A stretch of 64,000 bases of DNA, taken from contig JAXGYA010000003.1 of the NCBI GenBank assembly GCA_040772505.1, positions 371,131-435,130 of the forward strand, written 5' to 3'. A program made the translations under genes and the position numbers. Source of the DNA: Mariniphaga sp040772505 (GTDB lineage Bacteria; Bacteroidota; Bacteroidia; Bacteroidales; Prolixibacteraceae). Position 1 is the stretch's first letter; every line of letters begins with the position of its first letter. Positions 1-9,469 of the stretch are shown here, piece after piece. Below the pieces are notes generated by a model. That model saw only the letters and a program-made list of their open reading frames with translations, made no database searches and was not told the origin of the DNA.

Positions 1-2
1 GT

Positions 3-584
3 AAGATTTTAGTAATAACGCTTGTGGCAAGTTTTGGAACAGGCGCTCTAGCGGCTAATGCGGCAGCAAATACCATATCTGCCTTTGAGGTTCTTCCGGC
101 ATCATCCATAGGGCTTGCGCTACTTACCGTTGTGGGACAATGTATGGGGGCAGGGAGAACTGATCAGGCGGTGTATTACACAAAAAAACTTATGATCTTA
201 GCCTATATTTCTATGGCAGCATTAAATATACCCTTACTTATTTGCGCAAAACAGCTTATTGGTTTGTACGGTATGTCTCCAGAAACTACTTATTTAGGTT
301 GGAAAATGCTCATGTGTCATGGTTTGATGGGCATATTATTTTGGCCCGCAGCTTTTACGCTTCCTAATGCGTTGAGGGCTGCCAATGATGTAAAATTTAC
401 CATGACTGTTTCGTTCGTATCAATGTGGACGGTACGGATCGGTATGAGTTATCTTTTAGCAAATACCTTTGGATTGGGGGCTTTTGGTCCTTGGGTTGCC
501 ATGTCGATGGACTGGATTAGCCGCTCAGTAGCGTTTATTTTACGTTTTTTGCGTGGAAAATGGAAGACTAAAAGACTCATATAA
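3..584 (+). CDS. MATE family efflux transporter, C-terminal part (5' end outside window)
   Basis: The frame is open from the first bases of the window, so the gene starts upstream; the GTG at 24 is only an internal codon. About 190 residues are visible. They form several hydrophobic helices and include a GQCMGAGRTDQA stretch, which matches the start of the second six-helix bundle of MATE exporters (G-Q-x-x-G-A). The protein ends in a basic tail. MATE proteins are inner-membrane Na+ or H+ antiporters that export cationic drugs and metabolites; the substrate cannot be told from this part. The family assignment rests on that motif and the membrane-helix pattern. Confidence 0.8.
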   Translation, partial: KILVITLVASFGTGALAANAAANTISAFEVLPASSIGLALLTVVGQCMGAGRTDQAVYYTKKLMILAYISMAALNIPLLICAKQLIGLYGMSPETTYLGWKMLMCHGLMGILFWPAAFTLPNALRAANDVKFTMTVSFVSMWTVRIGMSYLLANTFGLGAFGPWVAMSMDWISRSVAFILRFLRGKWKTKRLI

Positions 585-594
585 ATAAAGTAGC

Positions 595-759
595 ATGTAT
601 AAGGTGCAAAGGTCATACACAAAAACATCAAACTGCTTCCGAACTTTCAAAGTCGCCGAAATATTTGCAAGGATTGAAGGGTCCATATCTGCTGCCAGAA
701 AAAATCATCGCAATGTATTTTCAGAATTATTTGCTACTTTTGAAAGACATAATTTGTAA
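595..759 (+). pseudogene. Possible IS66-type transposase C-terminal remnant
   Basis: A 54-codon frame starting just after the MATE gene. Its second half reads CFRTFKVAEIFARIEG followed by ISAARKNHRNVFSEL. This resembles the conserved tail of IS66-family transposases (S-G-x-FR-x-x-x-GA-x-x-F-x-x-I-x-x-Y-x-x-T-x-RKN). No upstream catalytic part is present, so at best this is debris from an old insertion. The match is from memory of the family, not an alignment. Confidence 0.4.
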
Positions 760-822
760 CCGGATAAAATATCGGGTAAAAATTTACAATTAACGTATGT
801 TTAAAAATTATATTAACCTGAT

Positions 823-1374
823 TTGAGAATATTTATCAGAAATATGGTCTGTATTCGCTGCCAGATGGTAGTGAAGGCTGAGCTTGAAAAACTCGACCTG
901 AAATATACTCAGGTAAGAATCGGAGAAGTTGATTTGGTTGGTGATGTAAAACCTGAACAGCTTGAACAACTGAATGTTGGATTGAAAAAAGCGGGACTCG
1001 GTTTGATGGATGATAAAAAAAGCATTCTGGTTGAAAAAACCAGAAGCGCCATTATCGAACTGGTGCACTATTCCGAAGACCAGATTAAGGTGAACCTTTC
1101 TGATTTTTTGAGCGAAAAACTCAATTATAACTATACCTATCTTGCCAATCTTTTTTCAGAAGTAAAGGGGATTACCATCGAAAAGTTTTACCTCACCCAT
1201 AAAATTGAAAGAGTAAAAGAATTAATCGTTTACGATGAACTGAATCTTTCGGAAATAGCATACAGAATGAACTACAGCAGTGTTGCTCATCTTTCAAATC
1301 AGTTTAAAAAATTTCCCGGATTAACCCCAACCCATTTTAAAATGCTTAAAGCTAAAAGGCGCGACACACTTTAG
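823..1374 (+). CDS. AraC-family regulator with short N-terminal HMA-like region
   Basis: A 183-residue protein. The C-terminal ~95 residues are an AraC double helix-turn-helix: YTYLANLFSEVKGITIEKFY for the first HTH, then LNLSEIAYRMNYSSVAHLSNQFKKFPGLTP for the second. The N-terminal ~70 residues begin RIFIRNMVCIRC, a short domain common in Bacteroidota AraC proteins. It resembles a heavy-metal-associated fold with a CxxC, but a metal role is not established. The TTG at 823 is preferred over the ATG at 844 because RIFIRN belongs to the conserved start of this family, and an in-frame TAA at 814 blocks extension. The target is unknown; the cupin/GT4 pair downstream is a candidate. Confidence 0.85.
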   Translation: MRIFIRNMVCIRCQMVVKAELEKLDLKYTQVRIGEVDLVGDVKPEQLEQLNVGLKKAGLGLMDDKKSILVEKTRSAIIELVHYSEDQIKVNLSDFLSEKLNYNYTYLANLFSEVKGITIEKFYLTHKIERVKELIVYDELNLSEIAYRMNYSSVAHLSNQFKKFPGLTPTHFKMLKAKRRDTL

Positions 1375-1435
1375 AATGTGTGAATTATGTAACTATTAAC
1401 CTGAATTGTGTAACATATCCCATAAAATGCCGAGG

Positions 1436-1443
1436 TAACTTTG
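1436..1443 (+). promoter_or_regulatory. Bacteroidota-type -7 element (TAACTTTG)
   Basis: TAACTTTG matches the TAnnTTTG -7 consensus of the Bacteroidota housekeeping sigma factor. It lies 24 bases before the ATG of the cupin gene, which fits a short leader. A clear TTTG -33 element is not visible at the expected distance, so the call is tentative. Confidence 0.4.
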
Positions 1444-1467
1444 TAAAGATTATTTATACAGAGTGGA

Positions 1468-1818
1468 ATGAAAAATATTGAATTTGAAAAATCCATTATA
1501 CTTGTTCTCATTGAGATTATTGAATATGTTCCTAATTCTGTGGTTAGCAAAACCATTATCCGGAGAACTACCGGAAACATTAGCATTGTAGCTATTGATA
1601 AGGGGGAAGCTTTGGCTGAGAATATTTCGCCCTTCGACATTTTTATACAGATTATTGATGGGGCGGGCGAAGTGGTTTTTGATGATAATTTAATGACACT
1701 TCAAACCGGACAAGGGATAATTATTCCGGCTCATACATCGCACATAATAAAAGCAAATGAACGGTTTAAAATGATTTCCACCATCATTAAAAGTGGCTAT
1801 GAAGGGATATTAATATGA
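1468..1818 (+). CDS. Small cupin-domain protein
   Basis: A 116-residue single-domain protein. The second half shows the cupin pattern: a glycine-rich strand (IIDGAGEVVFDDN) followed by LQTGQGIIIPAHTSHIIKA, the G-D/Q-x-x-x-I-P-x-x-x-x-H motif 2 region. Motif 1 lacks the usual His-rich ligand set, so metal binding is uncertain. Small cupins of this kind are enzymes or sugar/ligand sensors. The stop overlaps the start of the following glycosyltransferase (ATGA at 1815-1818), indicating translational coupling and a shared role. Exact function unknown. Confidence 0.75.
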   Translation: MKNIEFEKSIILVLIEIIEYVPNSVVSKTIIRRTTGNISIVAIDKGEALAENISPFDIFIQIIDGAGEVVFDDNLMTLQTGQGIIIPAHTSHIIKANERFKMISTIIKSGYEGILI

Positions 1819-4061
1819 AATTAGCTTATATTGCAACTTATCCGCCCCGTGAGTGTGGCATTGGCACGTTTACAAACAACCTGTTAAAATCGATGCTGAA
1901 TGGGAATGCAAACCCTAACGAAGAGAATGAAGCTTTCGTGGTGGCTTTAAATGATAATGAGCTTGAATATAAATACCCTGAAGAAGTTAAAGCCACTATC
2001 AGACAAAATTATCAGGAAGATTACTTAAAGGCAGTAAAGTACATTAATTTAAGTGGTGCCGACATTTGTATTCTCCAGCATGAATTTGGTATTTTTGGTG
2101 GTCAGAGCGGGATTTATATTCTTCCGTTGCTTCACCGGCTTGAAATTCCGCTGGTTGTAACGCTGCACACCATCCTTAAAGCACCATCGTATAACGAAAA
2201 GGCGATTCTGAAGGGAATCTGCAAAATGGCACACAAAGTTGTGGTAATGAGCAATAAAGCCATCGAGTTTTTGATCACCATTTACGATGTGCCAAAAGAA
2301 AAAATTGCATTAATCGAACATGGAGTCCCGGATATTCATTTCAATTCCGAAAAATCAAAAAAAGAGTTTAAACTTAAAAACAAGAAAGTGCTGCTAACTT
2401 TTGGTTTTGTTGGTCGTAACAAGGGCATTGAAACCGTAATAAAAGCGTTGCCCGAAGTGATAAAAAAGCACCCCGAAGTTATTTACATCGTTTTGGGGAA
2501 AACCCACCCCAATGTGCTGCGACATTCCGGCGAAGAATACCGTACCTTTCTTCTTCGTCTGGTTAAAAACCTCCAGCTTGAAAATCATGTTACATTCCTG
2601 AATGAATTTATTGACGAACGGGTTTTGTTCAAGTATTTATACGCCTGCGATATTTACATTACACCCTATTTAAACGAAGCCCAAATAACAAGCGGAACCC
2701 TTTCGTATGCGGTTGGAGTTGGCGCGGCTGTTCTTTCAACACCCTACTGGCACGCTGCAGAATTGCTGGCTGACGGAAGGGGTAGGCTATTTAATTTTAA
2801 TGATTCGGATGAACTGGCGAAAACTTTAACCGAACTCCTCGATAATCCCAAAGAACTCAAAAGTTTAAAAAACAAAGCAGGTGAATACGGGAAAAAAATT
2901 ACCTGGCCAAAAACCGGTGAAAAATATGTAGCACTTGCCGAAAGATTAGTCAAGGAAGAACACCCGGTTATTATTAAAAAAGAAACTGAACCTGATTTAC
3001 TCATCCTCCCTCCCTTTTCGCTTGTACACATCAACCGGCTAACCGACGACACCGGCATCATTCAACATGCCAAATTTGGCATTCCCAATTTAAAAGAAGG
3101 CTATTGTTTGGATGATAATGGACGCGCTTTACTTATGGTTTTAATGGCCTACCGGCAAATGAAAGATATGCGGGCGCTGGAATTGTCACCTATCTATTTA
3201 AGTTATATCCATTATATGCAAAATGCTGACGGTACATTTCGTAATTTCCTGAGTTTTAGCCGGAATTTTTTGGACGAAGTGGGCTCCGAAGATTCGTTTG
3301 GAAGAACAATCTGGGCGCTCGGTTATTTATTGGGGAATGCTCCAAACGATGCTTATTATCAAACGGGCAGATTACTTTTTTTCAATGCAGCTCTCAATTT
3401 CGAAAAGTTAACCTCCATCAGGGGAATTGCTAACACCATGATTGGAATTAGTTATTACCTGAAAAGCAATCCTTCAGACGATTCAATGACTGAAAGGTTA
3501 AGAAACCTCGCCTATGTATTAATGAAACATTACAATGAAAATCAGTCTGATGGCTGGAACTGGTTTGAATCTTTGCTGGCTTACGATAATGGAATTCTTC
3601 CTTTGGCACTGTTGCATTCAACCGGAATACTGCATGATGATAAAATAAAACAAACAGCTATTGATTCCATGAATTTTCTGACAGAGCATACTTTAAAAGA
3701 TGATTATCTATCGGTTATTGGCAATGAAAAATGGTATAAAAAGGAAGGTGAACGTTCTGTTTTTGCCCAGCAGCCCATCGATGCCATGGCGATGGTGTTA
3801 ATGTATCATCAGGCTTTTCTTGTTACAAAAGAAAAAGAGTACCTGAATAAATTATACACTTCATTTTTGTGGTTTCTGGGAGAAAACGACTTGCGTATGA
3901 GTTTGTATGATTTTGAAACCAAAGGATGCTGCGATGGTTTTGAAAGTTATGGAGTTAACCGCAACCAGGGTGCCGAAAGTTCATTGGCGTATTTAATCTC
4001 ACATCTGACCGTTTTACAGGCTTATGAAGAACTGCATAGTTCGGATTTGAAAACTACATAA
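1815..4061 (+). CDS. GT4-type glycosyltransferase with C-terminal helical domain
   Basis: A 748-residue cytosolic protein. Residues ~1-380 are a GT-B (GT4) transferase: an N-terminal YPPRECGIGTF glycine loop, the start of the nucleotide-binding half at KVLLTFGFVGRNKGIE, and the donor-binding end ITSGTLSYAVGVGAAVL with a nearby Glu. Residues ~390-748 are all-helical (RLTDDTGIIQHAKFGIPN, then GYCLDDNGRALLM). They look like an (alpha/alpha) toroid of the kind found in epimerases or glycosidases, so it may be a fused processing or acceptor-binding domain. It is coupled to the cupin upstream. The acceptor and the linkage made cannot be deduced. Confidence 0.85.
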   Translation: MKLAYIATYPPRECGIGTFTNNLLKSMLNGNANPNEENEAFVVALNDNELEYKYPEEVKATIRQNYQEDYLKAVKYINLSGADICILQHEFGIFGGQSGIYILPLLHRLEIPLVVTLHTILKAPSYNEKAILKGICKMAHKVVVMSNKAIEFLITIYDVPKEKIALIEHGVPDIHFNSEKSKKEFKLKNKKVLLTFGFVGRNKGIETVIKALPEVIKKHPEVIYIVLGKTHPNVLRHSGEEYRTFLLRLVKNLQLENHVTFLNEFIDERVLFKYLYACDIYITPYLNEAQITSGTLSYAVGVGAAVLSTPYWHAAELLADGRGRLFNFNDSDELAKTLTELLDNPKELKSLKNKAGEYGKKITWPKTGEKYVALAERLVKEEHPVIIKKETEPDLLILPPFSLVHINRLTDDTGIIQHAKFGIPNLKEGYCLDDNGRALLMVLMAYRQMKDMRALELSPIYLSYIHYMQNADGTFRNFLSFSRNFLDEVGSEDSFGRTIWALGYLLGNAPNDAYYQTGRLLFFNAALNFEKLTSIRGIANTMIGISYYLKSNPSDDSMTERLRNLAYVLMKHYNENQSDGWNWFESLLAYDNGILPLALLHSTGILHDDKIKQTAIDSMNFLTEHTLKDDYLSVIGNEKWYKKEGERSVFAQQPIDAMAMVLMYHQAFLVTKEKEYLNKLYTSFLWFLGENDLRMSLYDFETKGCCDGFESYGVNRNQGAESSLAYLISHLTVLQAYEELHSSDLKTT

Positions 4062-4306
4062 AAAAAATCCCGAGTTTATATTTTGCAGCATTTTATATAA
4101 ATTGCAATTGATCCAAGCGTTATGAACTTGGTGTTTTGTTGCTTTGTGGGCTACAAAAGAATTCAGAACGACATTCTAATTATTGTCATCATCTGGATGT
4201 TTCTTCTTTTTCTTAAATTTCGCCACTATTTTTTCACCTTTATTTTTTGCGATTTCTTTTCTTCCATAAATTTATTCTATTATTCCAAAATCCTCCTGGA
4301 TTTTCA

Positions 4307-4493
4307 TTAACCTGCTAATAAATATAGCAGTTTGTTGATTGTTTTCTCCTCTCGAATTAATTTTTTAATTCTACGTGATAGTTCTGAAAAATTGTTTCAT
4401 GATATTATTTGTCCTCTGAGGCTGAATAAAAGCATCATTTCCGTTAACAGATATTTTTATCGGATCGCTGAATAACTTTTCTATCTGCCCCTT
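4307..4493 (-). pseudogene. Transposase C-terminal remnant (frameshifted)
   Basis: Between 4062 and 4585 there is no intact gene. The minus strand reads IEKLFSDPIKISVNG, then AFIQPQRTNNIMKQFFRT. The R-T-N-N-x-M-x-x-F-F-R pattern is typical of the end of DDE transposases. The frame stops at 4371, but a neighbouring frame continues with a basic stretch (LSRRIKKLIREEKT) to a stop at 4307. I read this as the frameshifted 3' end of an old transposase. The exact IS family is not identified, and nothing else is recognised in 4062-4306. Confidence 0.4.
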
Positions 4494-4585
4494 CTATGCA
4501 AACGAGGGGAGAGAAAATTTCATATTGACAAAAACAAGAGTAGTTTTTAAAACTCCAATATTTATAGTTCAGAATCCTCCAATCT

Positions 4586-5893
4586 TCACCTTTTCAAAAC
4601 TCGCAAGGCTGTGGTTTTTTTAAAAAAGAACAAAGCGTCGTAGCGCAATGGAACTATGGTGGGCACAAATTGTCTTTTATCTCCTCTTGGATTATAGACT
4701 ACCCCCACTGCTCTATGCCCCATTACCTTTAGGTTTTTTTTCTCTCGATCCTCTTTATCAAAAATCAAATAAAAACTTCCCAGATCGATTTTATTCAATT
4801 TATATTCTATGCTATTGGAAACGGCAGGAGGAATGGTCATTTCCTCCCCAGGGGCACCCCAGCTCGAGCCTGCCATCACTTTTCCTTCATAGGTGGTAAA
4901 GCCGATCAAGAAAACATTATCGTTGCCCAATCCTTCACGGGTGAGCTGACCAATGTTCTTCTGACCGGTGTTTCGCATACTTGTGTACTCCGCATCGCCA
5001 ATATGAGTGTTGTGTGCCCAAACAATTCCCCTGGAATTCTCACCATAAAGATTTAATAAATCATTGACGGTGCCATTCATATGATGAACCCGGGAATTCC
5101 ATGAAAGATTTCCTTTTGAGGCTACACTTTCCCTGTAAAACTTCTCGGCATTATTTACGACAATAGTGTTTTGCAACAAATAGAAATAAGTGTCATCAGA
5201 AAGTCCAGGGAAATTAACACGATTGTTTCTAATATACTCTACCACATTTTTTGTGGCATTAGCACATTTCTCTTTCCCGGCTCGCACTGCGTGAGCATAG
5301 CTCCAACTATCTCCCTTGTGCTGACCGAAACAGTTGTATTGGTCTTTGACATATTCATAAGCAGACTGGTCTGTTGTTTTGAGTAAATCCAAAACCACTT
5401 TTTTGGAATTCCATTCATCATAAACGTCCATGCCATAAAAACCAACTTTCTTATTCTGGGGCAATTTGTCATTGTGACTGCGGAGCCATTCGGCCAATGC
5501 GACAACCTCTTCGTTTGCCCACATCCAGGTTGGCCATCTGTCCAACTTTAACAGAACCTCTCGGGCAGAGTTTGCCGCGCCATCCAAATTTTTCACATAG
5601 CTATTGAGATGATATAAGCTGGCAAAATCGCCTTCTACTGCAATAAAGCTAAAGTCTTGTTCGGCTATCAACCGCCGACTTATCTTATCTCGCCACAAGT
5701 AGTATTCATGGGTGCCATGACTCGCCTCGCCTAACAATACCAATTCCTTATTGGCAGCTACCGAAATCAATCTGTCCAAGCTCGTATCTCCTTCAAGAGG
5801 AATAGCTTTTTCTTTAATGTTTTGAGCTGAAGAAAACATCCCGCTAAAAATTAATAAAAGTGTTAAAAAACATTTCATAAGTAATTGATTCAT
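4586..5893 (-). CDS. Erythromycin-esterase family protein, exported
   Basis: A 435-residue protein; translation could also begin at the ATG at 5878. An N-terminal hydrophobic stretch ending near SSAQ is a signal peptide. The mature part has the Ere-family active-site strings: LGEASHGTHEYYLWR (catalytic His/Glu region), FIAVEGDF, LAEWLRSHN and VWAHNTHIGD. Characterised EreA/EreB hydrolyse the macrolide lactone, but many family members in environmental bacteria have other unknown substrates. Export from the cytoplasm argues against a simple macrolide-resistance role. It is convergent with nothing and sits alone between a palindrome and a transposase remnant. Confidence 0.87.
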   Translation of the reverse strand: MNQLLMKCFLTLLLIFSGMFSSAQNIKEKAIPLEGDTSLDRLISVAANKELVLLGEASHGTHEYYLWRDKISRRLIAEQDFSFIAVEGDFASLYHLNSYVKNLDGAANSAREVLLKLDRWPTWMWANEEVVALAEWLRSHNDKLPQNKKVGFYGMDVYDEWNSKKVVLDLLKTTDQSAYEYVKDQYNCFGQHKGDSWSYAHAVRAGKEKCANATKNVVEYIRNNRVNFPGLSDDTYFYLLQNTIVVNNAEKFYRESVASKGNLSWNSRVHHMNGTVNDLLNLYGENSRGIVWAHNTHIGDAEYTSMRNTGQKNIGQLTREGLGNDNVFLIGFTTYEGKVMAGSSWGAPGEEMTIPPAVSNSIEYKLNKIDLGSFYLIFDKEDREKKNLKVMGHRAVGVVYNPRGDKRQFVPTIVPLRYDALFFFKKTTALRVLKR

Positions 5894-5954
5894 AATAAAA
5901 TCAAGATAGACATTTTTAATATATTTGTCAAATAATCGATTAATTATTGTTTAC

Positions 5955-5990
5955 ACTCCTCCCCTCGTTCGGAAACGAGGTGGGGAGGGG
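5955..5990. repeat. Palindromic CCTCGTT...AACGAGG element
   Basis: CCTCGTT-CGGA-AACGAGG (5963-5980) makes a perfect 7-bp stem, with C-rich and G-rich outer arms that extend it. It follows the stop of the SbcC-like gene and could end its transcript. Related copies lie at 10807-10827 and 10891-10912, and a half-site lies at 4498-4510, so it is a dispersed element rather than only a terminator. Confidence 0.6.
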
Positions 5991-6003
5991 TCTGACATTA
6001 AAT

Positions 6004-9000
6004 CTACTCCACCACTCTCCTCAAAAATCGATCTGCTTCAACGTCTGTTAATTCCACTTTAGATAATGCAGCCTGTATTTGAATGTTTAACTCCTCCGGA
6101 GTTAGTCGTTCATTTCCATCCAGATAGTTATGCTCAAAAAGATACGCTTCTAATTCATCTATTTTGTGTCCAAAAAATCCGGAAACTTCTCTCGCCCTTA
6201 AAGCTTCAATTAATTGCTGTGGGTTATGATCCAACTCTTTTAATTTAGCATCAACTACATCAATAAATTTGCCAGAAACGCTGCCGGAATCCCGTAAGAC
6301 CTCTCTATCAATAGGTTTTGGTCTTCCTTGTTGATACAGTTTTTGATAAGACTTCAACAATTCAACTTTATTAGCAATTACTCCGAGAGCAGACTCATTC
6401 AGACCTTCAATTTTACCTTGATGCTTTACAAAACTCTTCAGTTGACCATAATATTGGATGCCTCGCTGCAAACAGGCATGCAATAGTTCGTTGTCTTCAA
6501 TTAAATAGGAGAGATAGAGTTGTTCGGGTGTATGCTTAAGCAAGTGATATTGCGGTGGGTTTAATCGTTTATGGTATTCTTCATTTGAATAACCCTCCGG
6601 AGATATAACATCTGCAAACTGCAGAGATGGCACTTCGGAAAGTTCACCCAAATTGTAATCCAGCTGCTCATTAGCCTGCCCTTTTAAGACGATTATTTTT
6701 CCATCAATTTCCGGATGCCCGGCAAGATGCTCTTGCCATTTTTTTAACTCGTCAGTTTGTGCGGTGAAGTAAAAAACTTGTCGTCCTTCTTTACTAATCT
6801 CTATTAAGGCTTCAATAATCTGTGTTGCTCTAAGATCATCGCTGTTCGCCAATACTTCATCCGCCAAAATGGGTAATTTAACACCTGACTCCTGACTTTC
6901 GATAAATGCCAATCGGACTGCAATTAACAATTGAATTCGAGTGCCCGAAGAGAGATGATCAAGCGGTTGCCCTTGATTCAATACCGTATCTTTCGCTCTG
7001 AAACTGGCACCTTCACTCTCATCCAATATCAATTCATAATGTCCATGTGTAATTTTATTAAACAGGTCATTTGCCCGATTAAACACCTTTGAACTACTAT
7101 GTTCTTGTGTTTTCTTTTTCAATCCGTTTATTAGCACATCTCCTGTGATAGATGACATGGTGTTGAGGTAGTTTTGCTCTAAATCATCGAGCGCTGCCTC
7201 CTTTTCTGTCAATGCTACCTCTAACTCACGTCCGGTTTTTTCTTTGCTGACATGAGCTTTTATCGTTGCTATTTCAGTGTTTAAATCTTCTGCTTGGTTA
7301 GATAATTTCGTATAGCCCTCTTTGCGTTCTTCTGCATCTTCAATTTGTAGAGTTGGCATCTCTTCCTTTATATTTTCGTACAAAGGATGCTCTTGCAACT
7401 GATTCTCCTTTTCTATTTTACGACGTCTGGCCTGTTCAAATTCATTTTTAAAACGATCATAGGCTTCTTTCTGGGACAATAACATTCTCAACTCCTCTTT
7501 CGCCCCGATTTCCAAATTCAATCTTGAGTAAATTGAATCGATCTCTTCTCTATCTTTTGCATTTAACGCTTCGAAATCAACTTTTCGATTCTCTAAGTTT
7601 TTAATCTCTCTTATGAGAGCAGAACGTCTGTTTTCATCCTCATTCATCTTTTTCAAGATAGCTTTGGCGGATGCTACATCAGATGCAGGTGCTACATCCA
7701 GTTCGGTCAATATTGAATTGATGCGGGCTAAAGTTTCCGAATAGATTTTGCTCTCCTCTTCAAAGGAGAGTAAGTCTGCCTGTAACTCATTGTTGTGCTT
7801 TTGCCATTTTTGCAGATTTTTCAAAAGCCAATATAAGCCGGAATAAGATTCAATATTTTCGACTGTCAATTCCGGAATATTGCTTAGCTTATCTATCCAA
7901 GTCTGACGTTTAACTTCCAGAGTCTGAAACTGAGGCTGAATTTGCTCTGTCAAACCATTTAATTCCGCCAAACGGCGACTGATTTCATTCTGCTGTTTTA
8001 CTTCGTGCAGCTCTTTATGAAGATCTTCCAATCGTTTCGACACCTCCTCTTCTTGCCAACTCTCCGGTTCGCGTATTCCTGTTCTCTTAAAGTCATTTAC
8101 GCGTGTTTCTTGTACCGAGTCGGGAGCTACTGCACTCCGCCCTTTAAATAAAATAAGTAAAAGCATAGCCAGCACTCCTATCAATCCTATCCACCCAAAG
8201 AAATAGGTTAAAGGAACTGTTATTAAACCCAATGCCAAGAAAATCCACGAAGAGTACTGCGAGAAACCCGATGGTGTAGCATCTTTCTCAAACCAATCTA
8301 TTAGGAGACGAATCCCAAGGTATAAATCTTCTTCCGTATGATTTTGCTCTTGCTTTTCTTTGTTTAAATGCTTTATTTCGTTTTCAAGCGTCTGTTTTTT
8401 GTTTAACAGATGATGAGCCTCTTCAAAAAACTTATCCAAATCACGAATATTCTCTAAATCTAACGTCTCAATATCTTTGCTCTTTAACGTAGAAAAAAGA
8501 TCTCTAAGTGCTACTTTTGTTTCTCTTTCGTTCTTGGTAATAGCAACGCGCCTGTTTTGTAAGTTTCGCTCTAAATCCGATAACTTATCCACATTTTCGT
8601 TCAACTCATCCAAAACTACTTTATCAAATCCTCCATCAGGTATCTGGAGAGCCGACAATTCATCTTCTTTGCTCTCTTTCTCGCGGCGTATTCCGTCAAT
8701 ATCTTGCGTACTCGTTTCAATTTTCTTCTCTAATTTTGAGAGTTCCGCATCTTCATTCCCAATCAATAGCGGCATTTGTTCAGGATAAGAAGATTGTTCT
8801 ATCTTCAGAACTTCATAATCCTTTTTCGCCTTTAAAAAGTCGATAAGGCGTTCATAAAGTTGTTTTAATTTGGAAGCATTTCTTGCCTCCTCATATTTTT
8901 CTTGTAGAGCAGTCAGTTTTTTCTCTTCTTTTTGCAGATCGATTTGCTTAGCTTCAATTGCAGCAACGTGCTGTCGTTTCGCTTCAAAATCTTTATATTC

Positions 9001-9468
9001 ACTCAATCCAAGGTTGGGTGTGGTGCCTCTAAATCCTAATGTTTGCTGTGCTTTCTGCAGATCATAACCGCCAATTGTTTCTCGCAATATCTCTGCCGCT
9101 AAGTTTTTGTCATCTTCTCTGATAAGTTCATGAAGTGCTAAAAAATAGCGTTTAGACTCATCGTAAGCCGGAATGGAAGAGAGCGTATCATCCACTCCAT
9201 TGCGTTGGCTGCTGTAATGTCCGTTATCAATTTTTATATCCCATGCTTCTTTATTTATCGATAATTTGGTCTCCAGATGAATCCGTTCAATGTTTTGCTT
9301 CCAGATCATATCTTGAATTATCCTCGCTGTAGAACTTTTGCCGGAAGCATTGGGTCCGGCAATAACATTAATATTGCTTGCAAGTGATGATATCGACTCC
9401 ATCCCGGTGGGAAATCCCGGCATTTTGTAAATGGAAAGTTCTTTAATAATCAGAGCGGGCTTCTTCAT
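6004..9468 (-). CDS. SbcC/YhaN-like ATPase with coiled coil and membrane-like hinge
   Basis: A 1154-residue SMC/Rad50-class protein. Walker A is GPNASGKSS (residues 38-46), the ABC signature is LSSGTRIQL (~838), and Walker B is ILADEVLANSDD (~862). Between them lie long heptad-rich coiled coils. At the middle, residues ~405-440 form a strongly hydrophobic hairpin (LGLITVPLTYFFGWIGLIGV and so on) instead of a CxxC zinc hook, as in Bacillus YhaN. About 230 residues follow the ATPase head as an extra C-terminal domain. It starts 1 base after the stop of the phosphoesterase gene, so the two are an operon. Expected role: the ATP-driven partner in a DNA end or hairpin nuclease, possibly at the membrane. 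Confidence 0.88.
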   Translation of the reverse strand: MKKPALIIKELSIYKMPGFPTGMESISSLASNINVIAGPNASGKSSTARIIQDMIWKQNIERIHLETKLSINKEAWDIKIDNGHYSSQRNGVDDTLSSIPAYDESKRYFLALHELIREDDKNLAAEILRETIGGYDLQKAQQTLGFRGTTPNLGLSEYKDFEAKRQHVAAIEAKQIDLQKEEKKLTALQEKYEEARNASKLKQLYERLIDFLKAKKDYEVLKIEQSSYPEQMPLLIGNEDAELSKLEKKIETSTQDIDGIRREKESKEDELSALQIPDGGFDKVVLDELNENVDKLSDLERNLQNRRVAITKNERETKVALRDLFSTLKSKDIETLDLENIRDLDKFFEEAHHLLNKKQTLENEIKHLNKEKQEQNHTEEDLYLGIRLLIDWFEKDATPSGFSQYSSWIFLALGLITVPLTYFFGWIGLIGVLAMLLLILFKGRSAVAPDSVQETRVNDFKRTGIREPESWQEEEVSKRLEDLHKELHEVKQQNEISRRLAELNGLTEQIQPQFQTLEVKRQTWIDKLSNIPELTVENIESYSGLYWLLKNLQKWQKHNNELQADLLSFEEESKIYSETLARINSILTELDVAPASDVASAKAILKKMNEDENRRSALIREIKNLENRKVDFEALNAKDREEIDSIYSRLNLEIGAKEELRMLLSQKEAYDRFKNEFEQARRRKIEKENQLQEHPLYENIKEEMPTLQIEDAEERKEGYTKLSNQAEDLNTEIATIKAHVSKEKTGRELEVALTEKEAALDDLEQNYLNTMSSITGDVLINGLKKKTQEHSSSKVFNRANDLFNKITHGHYELILDESEGASFRAKDTVLNQGQPLDHLSSGTRIQLLIAVRLAFIESQESGVKLPILADEVLANSDDLRATQIIEALIEISKEGRQVFYFTAQTDELKKWQEHLAGHPEIDGKIIVLKGQANEQLDYNLGELSEVPSLQFADVISPEGYSNEEYHKRLNPPQYHLLKHTPEQLYLSYLIEDNELLHACLQRGIQYYGQLKSFVKHQGKIEGLNESALGVIANKVELLKSYQKLYQQGRPKPIDREVLRDSGSVSGKFIDVVDAKLKELDHNPQQLIEALRAREVSGFFGHKIDELEAYLFEHNYLDGNERLTPEELNIQIQAALSKVELTDVEADRFLRRVVE

Positions 9469-9469
9469 A

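Noticed and set aside
4122..4310. 62-codon plus-strand frame after the GT4 gene
   Set aside because: Low-complexity Phe/Leu-rich translation of AT-rich spacer with no start signals or family match.
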